Position numbers and translations under genes: made by a program. Under the pieces are notes generated by a model that saw nothing but the letters and a program-made list of their open reading frames with translations, did no database searches and had not been told where the DNA came from. DNA of 38,821 nucleotides from assembly GCA_016189965.1 (NCBI GenBank), contig JACPRL010000183.1:1-38821 (forward strand). Direction: 5' to 3'. Source of the stretch: Acidobacteriota bacterium. Lineage in GTDB: Bacteria > Acidobacteriota > Terriglobia > Acidiferrales > 2-02-FULL-67-57. Below are positions 7,038 to 13,595 of the stretch, piece after piece (position 1 is the stretch's first letter; each line of letters begins with the position of its first letter).

Positions 7038-7787
7038 TTAGTGGGCGTAGCCTTCAGCGAACAGCCGCGACATCGCCACTAGCGACTTCGTGCGGTCCTT
7101 GAACAGTTCCGCCAGCCCCAGGAAGCGCTCCGCCAGTCTCCGCTCCAGCCTCTCCCGGCAGAACACCACCAGCACCACAATCTGCCCGCCCGTGTAGGCC
7201 CCGCCGGTGCCGAAGACGCTCTTCACCTTGTAGGCGGAAACAAAATCCTGCGCCGCGATGATCTTCCGCCCCTGGTGGTCGGTCGCCTCCGCCGCGTCCT
7301 CGACGAAGAACAATCCTGCCGCCCGCCCCATCGTCCGCTCAATGATGTCGGAGTCCTGGCTGTCCACCCACCCCAGCGGCACCCCCAGCTCCTTCAGCAG
7401 CCGGGCAATCATCGGGATCGTATCCACGAACGCCGACGACACCAGCGGAATCCCCATGTGCTCCTTCGAGCGCCGCCGATCGTTCCACTCCGCTTCCTCG
7501 CCGTGCGTGCCCAGCAGCGAGAGCACCGGCGTCGTCGCTTTCAACTCCCCCGCCACCCCGGCCGACTCTGCCAGCCGCCGCACGAACTGCTCCACGGTCC
7601 CCAGCAGTGCCAGATAGGGAACGGTGAGGAAGACGCGCGCCAGCACCACCGACTCGGCAAACTCGGTGTGCACCGCTGCCGCCAGCGCCTGTGCTGCCTC
7701 CTCCATCGCCCTGGCTTTTTGCACCTGTGGCTCGACGCGCGCCCACAGCTTCATCAGCGTGTCGGGAGTGGCGTCCCCGATCTTCAT
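7038..7787 (-). CDS. Conserved hypothetical, GAF-like sensory domain
   Basis: A 249-aa protein from ATG 7787, preceded by GAGGGGGAAG. The N-terminal third is helical. The middle and end (LLGTHGEEAEWNDRRRSKEH, GIPLVSSAFVDTIPMIARLL, FGTGGAYTGGQIVVLVVF) look like a GAF/PAS-type globular domain, as found before kinases in myxobacteria and acidobacteria, but no kinase or output domain is attached. It ends with a helix that includes KDRTKSLV. No catalytic motif is visible. The frame extends upstream to 7919 without support. It is the parent of the 95-bp remnant at 4531-4625 and is convergent with the Cys-rich gene. Confidence 0.6.
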   Translation of the reverse strand: MKIGDATPDTLMKLWARVEPQVQKARAMEEAAQALAAAVHTEFAESVVLARVFLTVPYLALLGTVEQFVRRLAESAGVAGELKATTPVLSLLGTHGEEAEWNDRRRSKEHMGIPLVSSAFVDTIPMIARLLKELGVPLGWVDSQDSDIIERTMGRAAGLFFVEDAAEATDHQGRKIIAAQDFVSAYKVKSVFGTGGAYTGGQIVVLVVFCRERLERRLAERFLGLAELFKDRTKSLVAMSRLFAEGYAH

Positions 7788-7941
7788 CGGCTTCCCCCTC
7801 GCCGTCCGGGTGCCGCGAGTCTCGAGTCGCTCTGAGGCTGCGCTGCGTGAGGTGATGCCCGGATTCTCCCCCCGCGCCCCCACCCTGTCAACACCAACGG
7901 GTCGCGGGTCACGAACCACGAGTCACGCTCTTATCCGCGTC

Positions 7942-7994
7942 TATCTGTGCCTGCCCGCCGTAGCCTTGGCGAAGGCGGGTGCATCTGTGGTTTC
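7942..7994 (+). repeat. CATCTGTGGTTTC repeat with a nested hairpin, upstream of aroC
   Basis: TATCTGTG is interrupted by CCCGCC-GTA-GCC-TT-GGC-GAA-GGCGGG (stem 7954-7959 with 7974-7979) and resumes as TGCATCTGTGGTTTC. Without the nested palindrome it matches the copies at 9658, 23487 and 24442. Confidence 0.75.
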
Positions 7995-8001
7995 AATCAG
8001 T

Positions 8002-8007
8002 TAGAAT
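8002..8007 (+). promoter_or_regulatory. Putative -10 element of aroC
   Basis: TAGAAT lies 7 nt before the aroC start codon, with no Shine-Dalgarno between, which suggests a leaderless transcript. No good -35 is seen; the repeat occupies that position. Confidence 0.4.
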
Positions 8008-8014
8008 CGCCGCC

Positions 8015-9187
8015 ATGCTCCGCTTCCACACCGCCGGCGAGTCGCACGGCCAATGCCTCACCGCACTCGTTTCCGGCCTCCCCCTCGGCGTCCCGGTCGA
8101 CCTCGTTTTCATCAACCGCGAACTCCGCCGCCGCCAGGCCGGCTACGGTCGCAGCACGCGGATGAAGCTCGAGCATGACCAAGTTGCCATCCTCTCTGGC
8201 GTCCGGCACGGGCAGACCATCGGCTCGCCCGTCACGCTTCAAATCGAAAACAAAGACTGGGCCAACTGGGAAGACACCCTGCCGGTCGAAGACAAGCCCG
8301 TCCCGCCGGAAAAGCAGCGCCCGCTCACCCAGCCCCGCCCCGGCCACGCCGACCTCGCCGGCGCGCTGAAGTTCAACCTCCACGACGCGCGCTACATCCT
8401 CGAGCGCGCCAGCGCGCGGGAAACCGCTGCCCGCGTCGCCGCCGGCGCCCTGGCCAAGCCCTTCCTCCGCGCCTTCGGCATCGAAGTCCTGAGCCACACG
8501 GTCGCCATCGGCGCCGTCCGCCTCGAGCGCGCAGCAGCCTGGGAGGAAATTGTCGGCGCCTGCCAGGACCCCGACGCTGAAATCCGCTGCGTCGATGCTG
8601 CCCGGGGCGCGGAGATGAAAAAGTTGATTGACCGCGCCATCGCTGACCGCGACTCTCTCGGCGGCGTCTTCGAAGTCGTCGCTCACAACGTCCCGCCCGG
8701 CCTCGGCTCTCACACCCACTGGGACGAGCGGCTCGACGCCCGCCTCGCTCAGGCCCTGATGTCCATCCCGGCGGTCAAAGCGGTCGAAATCGGCTCCGGC
8801 ATCTCGAACGCCTTCGCCTTCGGCTCCCAGGTGCACGACGAAATCCTCTACGACCCCGCCCGCCGCCGCTTCACCCGCCCCTCGAACCACGCCGGCGGCC
8901 TCGAAGGTGGAATGACCAACGCCGAAGACCTCGTCCTCCGCGGCTACCTCAAACCCATCTCCACCCTCCGCCGCCCCCTGCGCTCGGTTGACCTCGTCAC
9001 CAAAGAGCCGGTCAAGGCCGCCTATGAGCGTTCCGACGTCTGCGTCGTCCCCGCCGCCGGCGTCATCGGCGAAGCCATGGCCGCGCTAGAGCTCGCCGCC
9101 GCCTTCCGCGAAAAATTCGGTGGCGACACGCTCGAGGTAGCCCGCCGCATCTTCTCCGCCTACCTCACCCAACTCCAAAACTTTTGA
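8015..9187 (+). CDS. aroC: Chorismate synthase
   Basis: Cytoplasmic enzyme of the last shikimate-pathway step, converting EPSP to chorismate with reduced FMN. The 390-aa protein has the N-terminal FHTAGESHG signature, RRQAGYGRSTRM with the phosphate/FMN-contacting Arg cluster, the HARYILERAS-type segment (HDARYILERASARETAARV) and SGISNAFAFGSQVHDE near the C-terminus. Length is typical. ATG 8015 is chosen because the homology begins with MLRFHTAGE; upstream in-frame codons are translated repeat. No Shine-Dalgarno, but TAGAAT lies 7 nt upstream. The TGA stop is inside the left-hand inverted repeat of the GxxExxY unit. Confidence 0.96.
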   Translation: MLRFHTAGESHGQCLTALVSGLPLGVPVDLVFINRELRRRQAGYGRSTRMKLEHDQVAILSGVRHGQTIGSPVTLQIENKDWANWEDTLPVEDKPVPPEKQRPLTQPRPGHADLAGALKFNLHDARYILERASARETAARVAAGALAKPFLRAFGIEVLSHTVAIGAVRLERAAAWEEIVGACQDPDAEIRCVDAARGAEMKKLIDRAIADRDSLGGVFEVVAHNVPPGLGSHTHWDERLDARLAQALMSIPAVKAVEIGSGISNAFAFGSQVHDEILYDPARRRFTRPSNHAGGLEGGMTNAEDLVLRGYLKPISTLRRPLRSVDLVTKEPVKAAYERSDVCVVPAAGVIGEAMAALELAAAFREKFGGDTLEVARRIFSAYLTQLQNF

Positions 9188-9218
9188 AACCACAGATACA
9201 CACAGATGCACACAGATA
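9186..9218 (-). repeat. CACAGATGCACACAGAT repeat, left inverted copy
   Basis: GAAACCACAGATACACACAG followed by ATGCACACAGATA overlaps the aroC stop codon and supplies the ATG of the GxxExxY gene. It is the reverse complement of the copy at 9658-9689, with the internal ATA/ATG triplets swapped. Confidence 0.8.
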
Positions 9219-9595
9219 AGGCAGAGCCGGATTACCCGGAGGCAGAGCTCACCGAGAAGATTCTTGCCGCCGCTTTCAAAGTGCAGAATGTCTTGGGTTG
9301 CGGCTTCTTGGAAAAAGTCGACGAGAACGCATTGGTCGTCGAACTGAGCCGGCAGCAGCTACGCACCCAGCAGCAGAAGCCTCTGCAGGTGAGATACGAA
9401 GGCGCGATTGTTGGCGAGTATACGGCTGACCTCGTGGTTGAGGATCGCGTGATCGTCGAGTGCAAAGCCGTCACGCAACTCGACCCCGTCCATGAAGCTC
9501 AACTGCTAAACTACCTGAAGGCAACGGGCATCCGTGTCGGCTTGCTGCTGAACTTCGGCCGTCCGAAGCTCCAGTACCGCCGCTTTGTAGCTTAG
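9206..9595 (+). CDS. GxxExxY protein (PD-(D/E)XK-like)
   Basis: A 129-aa protein of the GxxExxY family, which has a PD-(D/E)XK nuclease-like fold and no established function. It has the AAFKVQNVLGCGFLEKV segment, YTADLVVEDRVIVECKA with D75 and the E85-x-K87 pair, and QLLNYLKATG with a family-typical Gln. The eponymous Tyr is replaced by Asp (G33-FL-E36-KV-D39). The ATG is inside the left inverted repeat and no Shine-Dalgarno is visible; no other plausible start exists. The putative active-site residues are intact. The inverted repeat copies on both sides suggest a link between protein and repeat. Confidence 0.85.
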   Translation: MHTDKAEPDYPEAELTEKILAAAFKVQNVLGCGFLEKVDENALVVELSRQQLRTQQQKPLQVRYEGAIVGEYTADLVVEDRVIVECKAVTQLDPVHEAQLLNYLKATGIRVGLLLNFGRPKLQYRRFVA

Positions 9596-9657
9596 GGCGA
9601 TATGCGCTTGCTGTTGGGGGCTCGTGCGTCGGACCCAGATGATTGGAGTCTGTCAAA

Positions 9658-9689
9658 ATCTGTGTGTATCTGTGTGCATCTGTGGTTCC
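9658..9689 (+). repeat. ATCTGTGTGCATCTGTGGTT repeat, right copy, upstream of def
   Basis: ATCTGTGTGTATCTGTGTGC followed by ATCTGTGGTTCC ends 1 nt before the def start codon. It is inverted relative to the copy at 9186-9218 and parallel to those at 7942, 23487 and 24442. Confidence 0.85.
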
Positions 9690-9690
9690 A

Positions 9691-10200
9691 ATGATTTATC
9701 CGATTGTTAAATACGGGGCGTCGGTGCTGGAACACAAGGCGGCGCCGGTGACCGCCTTCGACGCCAAGCTCGCCCGGCTCGTCGAAGACATGTTCGAGTC
9801 CATGTACGCCGCCCACGGCGTCGGCCTCGCCGCCCCCCAGATCGGTATCCCGCTTCAGCTCGCCGTCATTGACACGACCAGCGGCGCTGACCCCGCTGCC
9901 CGCCTCGTCCTCGCCAACCCGGAAATCCTCGCCACCGAAGGCAAGCAGAACGAAGAGGAAGGCTGCCTGAGCCTCCCCGGCTTCCACGCCGTCATCCGCC
10001 GCCCCGCCCGCGTCACCGTCCGCGCCCAGAATGTCTCCGGCAAGCCGTTCACCCGCACCGGCGAAGCCCTCCTCGCCCGCGCCTTCTGCCACGAGATTGA
10101 CCACCTCCACGGCCGCCTCTTCCTCGCGCATCTCTCCGCGCTGAAGCGCGACCTCATCCGCCGCAAAATCCGCAAACTCATCAAAGCCGGCGACTGGTGA
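9691..10200 (+). CDS. def: Peptide deformylase
   Basis: Metalloenzyme that removes the N-formyl group from nascent proteins. The 169-aa protein has all three motifs: GVGLAAPQ (43-50), EGCLS with metal ligand Cys92 (90-94), and HEIDH with His134, Glu135 and His138. ATG 9691 begins the family-typical MIYPIVKYG; the upstream in-frame codons are translated repeat (ICVYLCASV) and are rejected. No Shine-Dalgarno is present because the repeat directly abuts the start codon. It pairs with fmt, which adds the formyl group, 103 nt downstream. Confidence 0.95.
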   Translation: MIYPIVKYGASVLEHKAAPVTAFDAKLARLVEDMFESMYAAHGVGLAAPQIGIPLQLAVIDTTSGADPAARLVLANPEILATEGKQNEEEGCLSLPGFHAVIRRPARVTVRAQNVSGKPFTRTGEALLARAFCHEIDHLHGRLFLAHLSALKRDLIRRKIRKLIKAGDW

Positions 10201-10257
10201 CACTTCAGTGTCACCCTGAGCGGAGTCCCGACAACCGTCGGGACGCAGTCGAAGGGG
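10196..10257 (+). repeat. Palindrome and CACCCTGAGC-type repeat with nested hairpin
   Basis: GGTGACACT-TC-AGTGTCACC forms a 9-bp stem over the def stop codon and could act as a Rho-independent-like end without a T-run. It runs into TGTCACCCTGAGCGGAGT, then the hairpin TCCCGAC-AACC-GTCGGGA (10226-10243), then CGCAGTCGAAGGGG. The layout parallels the repeat at 24394-24434. Confidence 0.6.
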
Positions 10258-10264
10258 CCGCTTC

Positions 10265-10294
10265 CTCTGTGCTCTCTGTGCCCTCTGTGGTAAA
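10265..10294 (+). repeat. CTCTGTGGTAAA repeat upstream of fmt
   Basis: CTCTGTGCTCTCTGTGCCCT then CTGTGGTAAA ends 9 nt before the fmt start. It is a relative of the ATCTGTGTGCATCTGTGGTT repeat, with the same periodic CTCTGTG units and the same position before a start codon. Confidence 0.55.
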
Positions 10295-10303
10295 TCAGTC
10301 CTG

Positions 10304-11266
10304 ATGAAACTGCTCTTTTGCGGCACGCCTGAGTTCGCTGTCCCGACACTCCGCCGGCTGCACGCGGAGACGTTTGACATTGCCGCTGTCGTCACCCAGC
10401 CCGACCGGCCCAAGGGCCGCGGCCTCGCCCCCGCCGCCCCACCCGTGAAGCTGGCAGCGCAGCAGCTCGGCCTGCCCGTCGAGCAACCCGACAAGTTCAA
10501 AGGCGAGCCCGGCCGCGCGCTGCTGGCCCGGCACCAGCCCGACGCTGTCGTCATCGTCGGCTACGGCCAACTCATCCCCGCCGACTTGCTCCGCCTCCCC
10601 CGCCACGGCTGGATCAACCTCCACGCCTCGCTGCTTCCCAAATACCGCGGCGCCGCCCCCGTCCAGTGGGCACTCATCAACGGCGAAACCGCCACGGGCG
10701 TCACCACCTTCCAGCTCGACGAAGGCCTCGACACCGGCCCCATCTTCCTCCAACGCGAAGTCCCCATCGCCGAAGACGACAACGCCCTCACGCTCAGCCA
10801 CCGCCTGGCCGAAGTCGGTGCCGAGTTGATGGTTGAAACCCTGCGCCGCCTCGCCGCCGGCCAGCTCACCCCAGAGCCGCAGGACCACTCCCGCGCCACC
10901 AAAGCCCCGCTGCTCAAGCGAGAGCACGGCCGCCTCAACTTCTCGCTTCCCGCCCGCGACATCTCGAACCGCATCCGCGGCCTCGTCCCCTGGCCCGGTG
11001 CCTTCACCTCCTTCCGCGGCACCCTGCTTCATATCTGGCACGCGAAGCCCGTCGGGCCGCCCGCCGGCGTCGTCCAACCACCTGCTCCCGGCACGCTCCT
11101 GGTCGAAAGGCACGCCCTCTACGTCGCCTGCGGCCCCGAAGCTTCGGGGAACACCTGGCTGCGCCTCGAAGAACTCCAGCCCGCCGGCCGCAAACGCCTC
11201 TCCGCCACCGACTTCATCAACGGCTTCCACGTCCGCACCGGCGAAAAGCTGGAGACACCGGCCTGA
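10304..11266 (+). CDS. fmt: Methionyl-tRNA formyltransferase
   Basis: Transfers a formyl group from 10-formyl-THF to Met-tRNAfMet. The 320-aa protein has FCGTPEFAVP at the start, TQPDRPKGRG (31-40), the catalytic Asn105, His107 and Asp143 in NLHASLLPKYRG and LDEGLDTG, and a C-terminal OB-like domain ending LEELQPAGRKRLSATDFING. ATG 10304 begins the standard MKLLFCGTPE; no clear Shine-Dalgarno. Residues 277-282 (GPEASG) are encoded by the perfect palindrome CCCCGAAGCTTCGGGG at 11134-11149, which also occurs in an intergenic repeat at 24408-24423. This may be an in-frame insertion in a surface loop. It forms a functional pair with def. Confidence 0.96.
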   Translation: MKLLFCGTPEFAVPTLRRLHAETFDIAAVVTQPDRPKGRGLAPAAPPVKLAAQQLGLPVEQPDKFKGEPGRALLARHQPDAVVIVGYGQLIPADLLRLPRHGWINLHASLLPKYRGAAPVQWALINGETATGVTTFQLDEGLDTGPIFLQREVPIAEDDNALTLSHRLAEVGAELMVETLRRLAAGQLTPEPQDHSRATKAPLLKREHGRLNFSLPARDISNRIRGLVPWPGAFTSFRGTLLHIWHAKPVGPPAGVVQPPAPGTLLVERHALYVACGPEASGNTWLRLEELQPAGRKRLSATDFINGFHVRTGEKLETPA

Positions 11267-11288
11267 ACGAAGCCTAATCTGGGTTCAG

Positions 11289-11310
11289 CCCAGCGGCTCC
11301 TGCCGCTGGG
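11289..11310 (+). terminator. GC hairpin after fmt
   Basis: CCCAGCGGC-TCCT-GCCGCTGGG is a perfect 9-bp stem 22 nt after the fmt stop. There is no T-run, so it may be a terminator or another of the dispersed GC palindromes. Confidence 0.5.
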
Positions 11311-11325
11311 AACCGTGTGGGAGCG

Positions 11326-11353
11326 TTGACACGAACCGGCCATCTGCTAAAAT
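11326..11353 (+). promoter_or_regulatory. Sigma70-type promoter of the toxin-antitoxin pair
   Basis: TTGACA (11326-11331), a 16-nt spacer and TAAAAT (11348-11353). It immediately precedes the palindromic operator and lies 36 nt before the antitoxin start. Confidence 0.75.
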
Positions 11354-11380
11354 TTGATTGATATCAATCAACATCAATCA
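11354..11380. promoter_or_regulatory. Palindromic operator for antitoxin autorepression
   Basis: TTGATTGATATCAATCAA (11354-11371) is a perfect 18-bp palindrome, followed by a third half-site ATCAATCA (11373-11380). It covers the expected transcription start, as in Phd/YefM operators that the antitoxin-toxin complex represses. Confidence 0.75.
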
Positions 11381-11389
11381 GGAAGGACC

Positions 11390-11689
11390 ATGGTCAATCG
11401 CATCCCCCTTACGAAAGCCCGGGTCAACCTCGGGCAACTGGTGCGCCGCGTTCATGTCAACAAGGAGTACTTCATTCTGGAAAAGGACGGCATTCCAGTC
11501 GCCGGCCTGATGGACGCGGAAGAACTGGAGGACTACCTCGAGGTGCGCAACCCGAGCGTCCGAGAACACATCCGGGCCAGCCACGACGAGTATCTGGCCG
11601 GCAAGGCGCGCCCGGCGGAGGCTTTGCTGACCCGGACCAGGAAAAACAAGCGGCGTCGCTCCAGGGCTCGGCGACCTCGAAAGGCATGA
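11390..11689 (+). CDS. Phd/YefM-type antitoxin
   Basis: A 99-aa antitoxin with the N-terminal DNA-binding region RIPLTKARVNLGQLVRRV, a central strand YFILEKDGIPVAGLM and the helix DAEELEDYLE. The C-terminal toxin-binding tail is basic (RTRKNKRRRSRARRPRK), which is unusual. ATG 11390 is preceded by GGAAGGA. The upstream in-frame codons from 11354 encode the operator and are rejected. The stop overlaps the toxin start (ATGA), so the pair is translationally coupled. It should neutralise the toxin and repress its own promoter. Confidence 0.85.
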   Translation: MVNRIPLTKARVNLGQLVRRVHVNKEYFILEKDGIPVAGLMDAEELEDYLEVRNPSVREHIRASHDEYLAGKARPAEALLTRTRKNKRRRSRARRPRKA

Positions 11690-11976
11690 CGCTGCTTTTT
11701 CGCGTCCTGGCCACACCCCATTTTGACCACCTCTTCCGAAAACTCGGCAAACACCACCCAGATCTTCAAGGCATCTTCCGGGATGCACTCAGCACCCTGC
11801 AGACCGACCCGCACAACCGGACTCGCCGGCACGCTATCAAGAAACTCGAAGGGCTCAAGCCCGGCGAAGGGCAGTACCGGCTCCGCCTCGGGCGCTGGCG
11901 CTTTCGCTATGATATCGCCGGCCAGGACGTAGTTCTCCACTACTGCGGACTGCGCCGGGAAGAAACCTATCGCTAG
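11686..11976 (+). CDS. RelE/ParE-family toxin
   Basis: A 96-aa protein with the RelE/ParE layout: two N-terminal helices (HFDHLFRKLGKHHPDLQGIF), then KKLEGLKPGEGQYRLRLGRW and RFRYDIAGQDVVLHYCGLRR. The basic beta-sheet suggests a ribosome-dependent mRNase of the RelE kind, but ParE-like gyrase inhibition cannot be excluded from sequence. It starts at the ATGA overlap with the antitoxin. No truncation is seen, so the system could be active. Confidence 0.82.
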   Translation: MTLLFRVLATPHFDHLFRKLGKHHPDLQGIFRDALSTLQTDPHNRTRRHAIKKLEGLKPGEGQYRLRLGRWRFRYDIAGQDVVLHYCGLRREETYR

Positions 11977-11994
11977 GAGTTGGAGTAGTCCTTG

Positions 11995-12780
11995 ATGCTC
12001 TTCGGTGCCGCCATCGCTTTGCTGCTCGGAGGGTTGGCCGTCTACGCCTTCCTCATCGAGCCCTATTGGCTCCACGCCACCTACCACCGCCTACCGGCCC
12101 CCGTCCGCGCGCCGCTGAAAATTGCCCTGCTCAGCGACCTGCACACGCTCGGCCTCGGCCGCCGCGAACGCAAACTCCTCCGCCTGCTCGAAGCCGAACA
12201 GCCCGACGCCATCCTCATCGCCGGCGACTCCCGTTCCACCTCCCGGCGCGCCACCTACGAATCCATCCGCGAGACGCTCTCCCACCTGCGCGCCCCGCTC
12301 GGCGTCTGGCTCGTGCGCGGTAACCACGACAAGGACGCCCGCCGCCTCGCCCAGGCGCTCGACGGCCTCGAAAGCGACGGCATCCACCTCCTCCTCAACC
12401 AGGGCTGCGCCCTGCGGCCCGACGTCTGGCTCGCCGGCCTTGACGACGTCCGCGGCGGCCGCCCCGACCCCGACCTCGCTCTCCGCGACGCCCCCGCCGG
12501 CGCCTGCCGCATCGCTCTCTTCCATTGCCCGGTAGGATTCGAGCCGCTCGCCGGCCGCGTCGAACTCGCTCTCGCCGCTCACACCCACGGCGGCCAGGTG
12601 CACCTGCCCTTCATCCGTCCCTTCTGGCTCCCGCGCGGCTGCGGCTCCTACCTCGAAGGTTGGTATGAGAAGAACGGCACGCCGATGTACGTCACCCGCG
12701 GCCTCGGCACCTCCGGCCTGGCGCTGCGCTTCCGCTGCCGCCCCGAAGTCGCTTTCCTCCTCCTCGAACCCTCCCACTGA
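11995..12780 (+). CDS. Membrane-anchored metallophosphoesterase (YaeI/YkuE-like)
   Basis: A 261-aa calcineurin-like phosphoesterase with an N-terminal membrane anchor (residues 1-22). The metal-binding motifs are all present: SDLHT, AGDS, GNHD, the isolated His in FHCP and AHTHGGQ. The closest general type is YaeI/YkuE, which act on lipid A-type or UDP-linked substrates; substrate unknown here. ATG 11995 (with an in-frame TTG three bases earlier) is preceded by GGAGTTGGAG. It starts 18 nt after the toxin stop, so it may be read from the toxin-antitoxin promoter. Confidence 0.85.
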   Translation: MLFGAAIALLLGGLAVYAFLIEPYWLHATYHRLPAPVRAPLKIALLSDLHTLGLGRRERKLLRLLEAEQPDAILIAGDSRSTSRRATYESIRETLSHLRAPLGVWLVRGNHDKDARRLAQALDGLESDGIHLLLNQGCALRPDVWLAGLDDVRGGRPDPDLALRDAPAGACRIALFHCPVGFEPLAGRVELALAAHTHGGQVHLPFIRPFWLPRGCGSYLEGWYEKNGTPMYVTRGLGTSGLALRFRCRPEVAFLLLEPSH

Positions 12781-12798
12781 CCTCTGCTCTTCCCTTCC

Positions 12799-12846
12799 TT
12801 GCCTCTTTGCCTCTTTGCCTCTTTGTTTCTTTGCCTCTTAGCCTCC
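12799..12846. repeat. Six tandem 8-bp units (TTGCCTCT)
   Basis: Units at 12799, 12807, 12815 and 12831 are identical TTGCCTCT; 12823 is TTGTTTCT and 12839 is TAGCCTCC. The array ends 18 nt before the rpe -10 hexamer, so copy-number change would alter the upstream promoter region. Confidence 0.85.
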
Positions 12847-12864
12847 TACCCCCTGTGCCTGTGC

Positions 12865-12870
12865 TACAAT
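12865..12870 (+). promoter_or_regulatory. Putative -10 element of rpe
   Basis: TACAAT lies 9 nt before the rpe ATG with no Shine-Dalgarno between. It suggests a leaderless or very short leader transcript; no clear -35. Confidence 0.4.
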
Positions 12871-12879
12871 TCTTCGTTT

Positions 12880-13578
12880 ATGCGGGGAATCAAAAGCAAC
12901 GGCCCGGTGGAAATCGCCCCCTCCATCCTGGCCGCCGACTTCACCCGCCTCGGCGAGCAAATCGCCGAGCTTAAAGCCGCCGGCTGCCAGCTCCTCCACA
13001 TCGACGTCATGGACGGCCACTTCGTCCCCAATCTCACCATTGGCCTCCCCGTCGTCCGCTCGCTCCGCCGAGCCACCGACCTCGCCCTCGACTGCCACCT
13101 GATGATTTCCGAGCCCGACCGCTACGTCGAAGCCTTTGCCGAGGCCGGCGCCGACATGATTTCGGTTCATCAGGAGGCCGCCCCGCACCTCGACCGCACA
13201 CTCGCCGCCATCCGCGCTGCCGGCGCCCGCGCCGGCGTGGCGCTCAACCCCGCCACCCCTGTGGTGCTGCTCAGCGAGGTGCTCCCGCAGGTGGATTACG
13301 TGCTCGTGATGTCGGTCAACCCCGGCTTTGCCGGTCAGCAATTCCTCCCCGGCGCCCTGGCCAAGCTCCGCCAGTTGGCCGACTGGCGCGCCGACCGCCG
13401 TCTCCATTTTTGCCTTGAAGTGGACGGGGGAATTGGGGTAGAAACTATCGGGGAGGCAGTTCGAGCCGGAGCCGATCTCGTAGTGGTAGCCACATCCATT
13501 TTCCACGCGCCCAACCCCCGGCAGAGCTTCGAACAGTTGCGCCAACTGGCCTGGTCGGCCGTCGCCGAGAAAGTCTGA
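12880..13578 (+). CDS. rpe: Ribulose-phosphate 3-epimerase
   Basis: Interconverts ribulose-5-phosphate and xylulose-5-phosphate in the pentose phosphate pathway. The 232-aa TIM barrel has IAPSILAADF at the N-terminus, HIDVMDGHFVPNLTIG (metal His and catalytic Asp), DCHLMISEPDRY, MSVNPGFAGQQF and LEVDGGIG. The terminal phosphate-binding motif is VVATSIF, not the common VAGSAIF. Start ATG 12880; upstream in-frame codons are the 8-bp tandem repeat. The stretch 13410-13500 uses GGG, GTA and AAT codons more than its surroundings. bamD follows 17 nt downstream. Confidence 0.93.
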   Translation: MRGIKSNGPVEIAPSILAADFTRLGEQIAELKAAGCQLLHIDVMDGHFVPNLTIGLPVVRSLRRATDLALDCHLMISEPDRYVEAFAEAGADMISVHQEAAPHLDRTLAAIRAAGARAGVALNPATPVVLLSEVLPQVDYVLVMSVNPGFAGQQFLPGALAKLRQLADWRADRRLHFCLEVDGGIGVETIGEAVRAGADLVVVATSIFHAPNPRQSFEQLRQLAWSAVAEKV

Positions 13579-13595
13579 ACGCTTTGCTTGCGGCA

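Larger units (their letters stand above)
9186..9689 (+). mobile_element. Candidate repeat-bounded GxxExxY unit
   Basis: A 504-bp unit with imperfect inverted termini of about 32 bp built from the dispersed repeat, enclosing a single nuclease-like gene. No target duplication or transposase is recognisable, so mobility is only a hypothesis, by analogy with REP/RAYT systems. Confidence 0.3.

Noticed and set aside
9643..9690. N-terminal extension of def
   Set aside because: It is a translated copy of the dispersed repeat; deformylase homology begins at 9691.
12799..12846. CRISPR-like array
   Set aside because: The unit is 8 bp with no spacers and no cas genes; it is a simple tandem repeat. No CRISPR array or tRNA/rRNA gene was recognised anywhere in the window.
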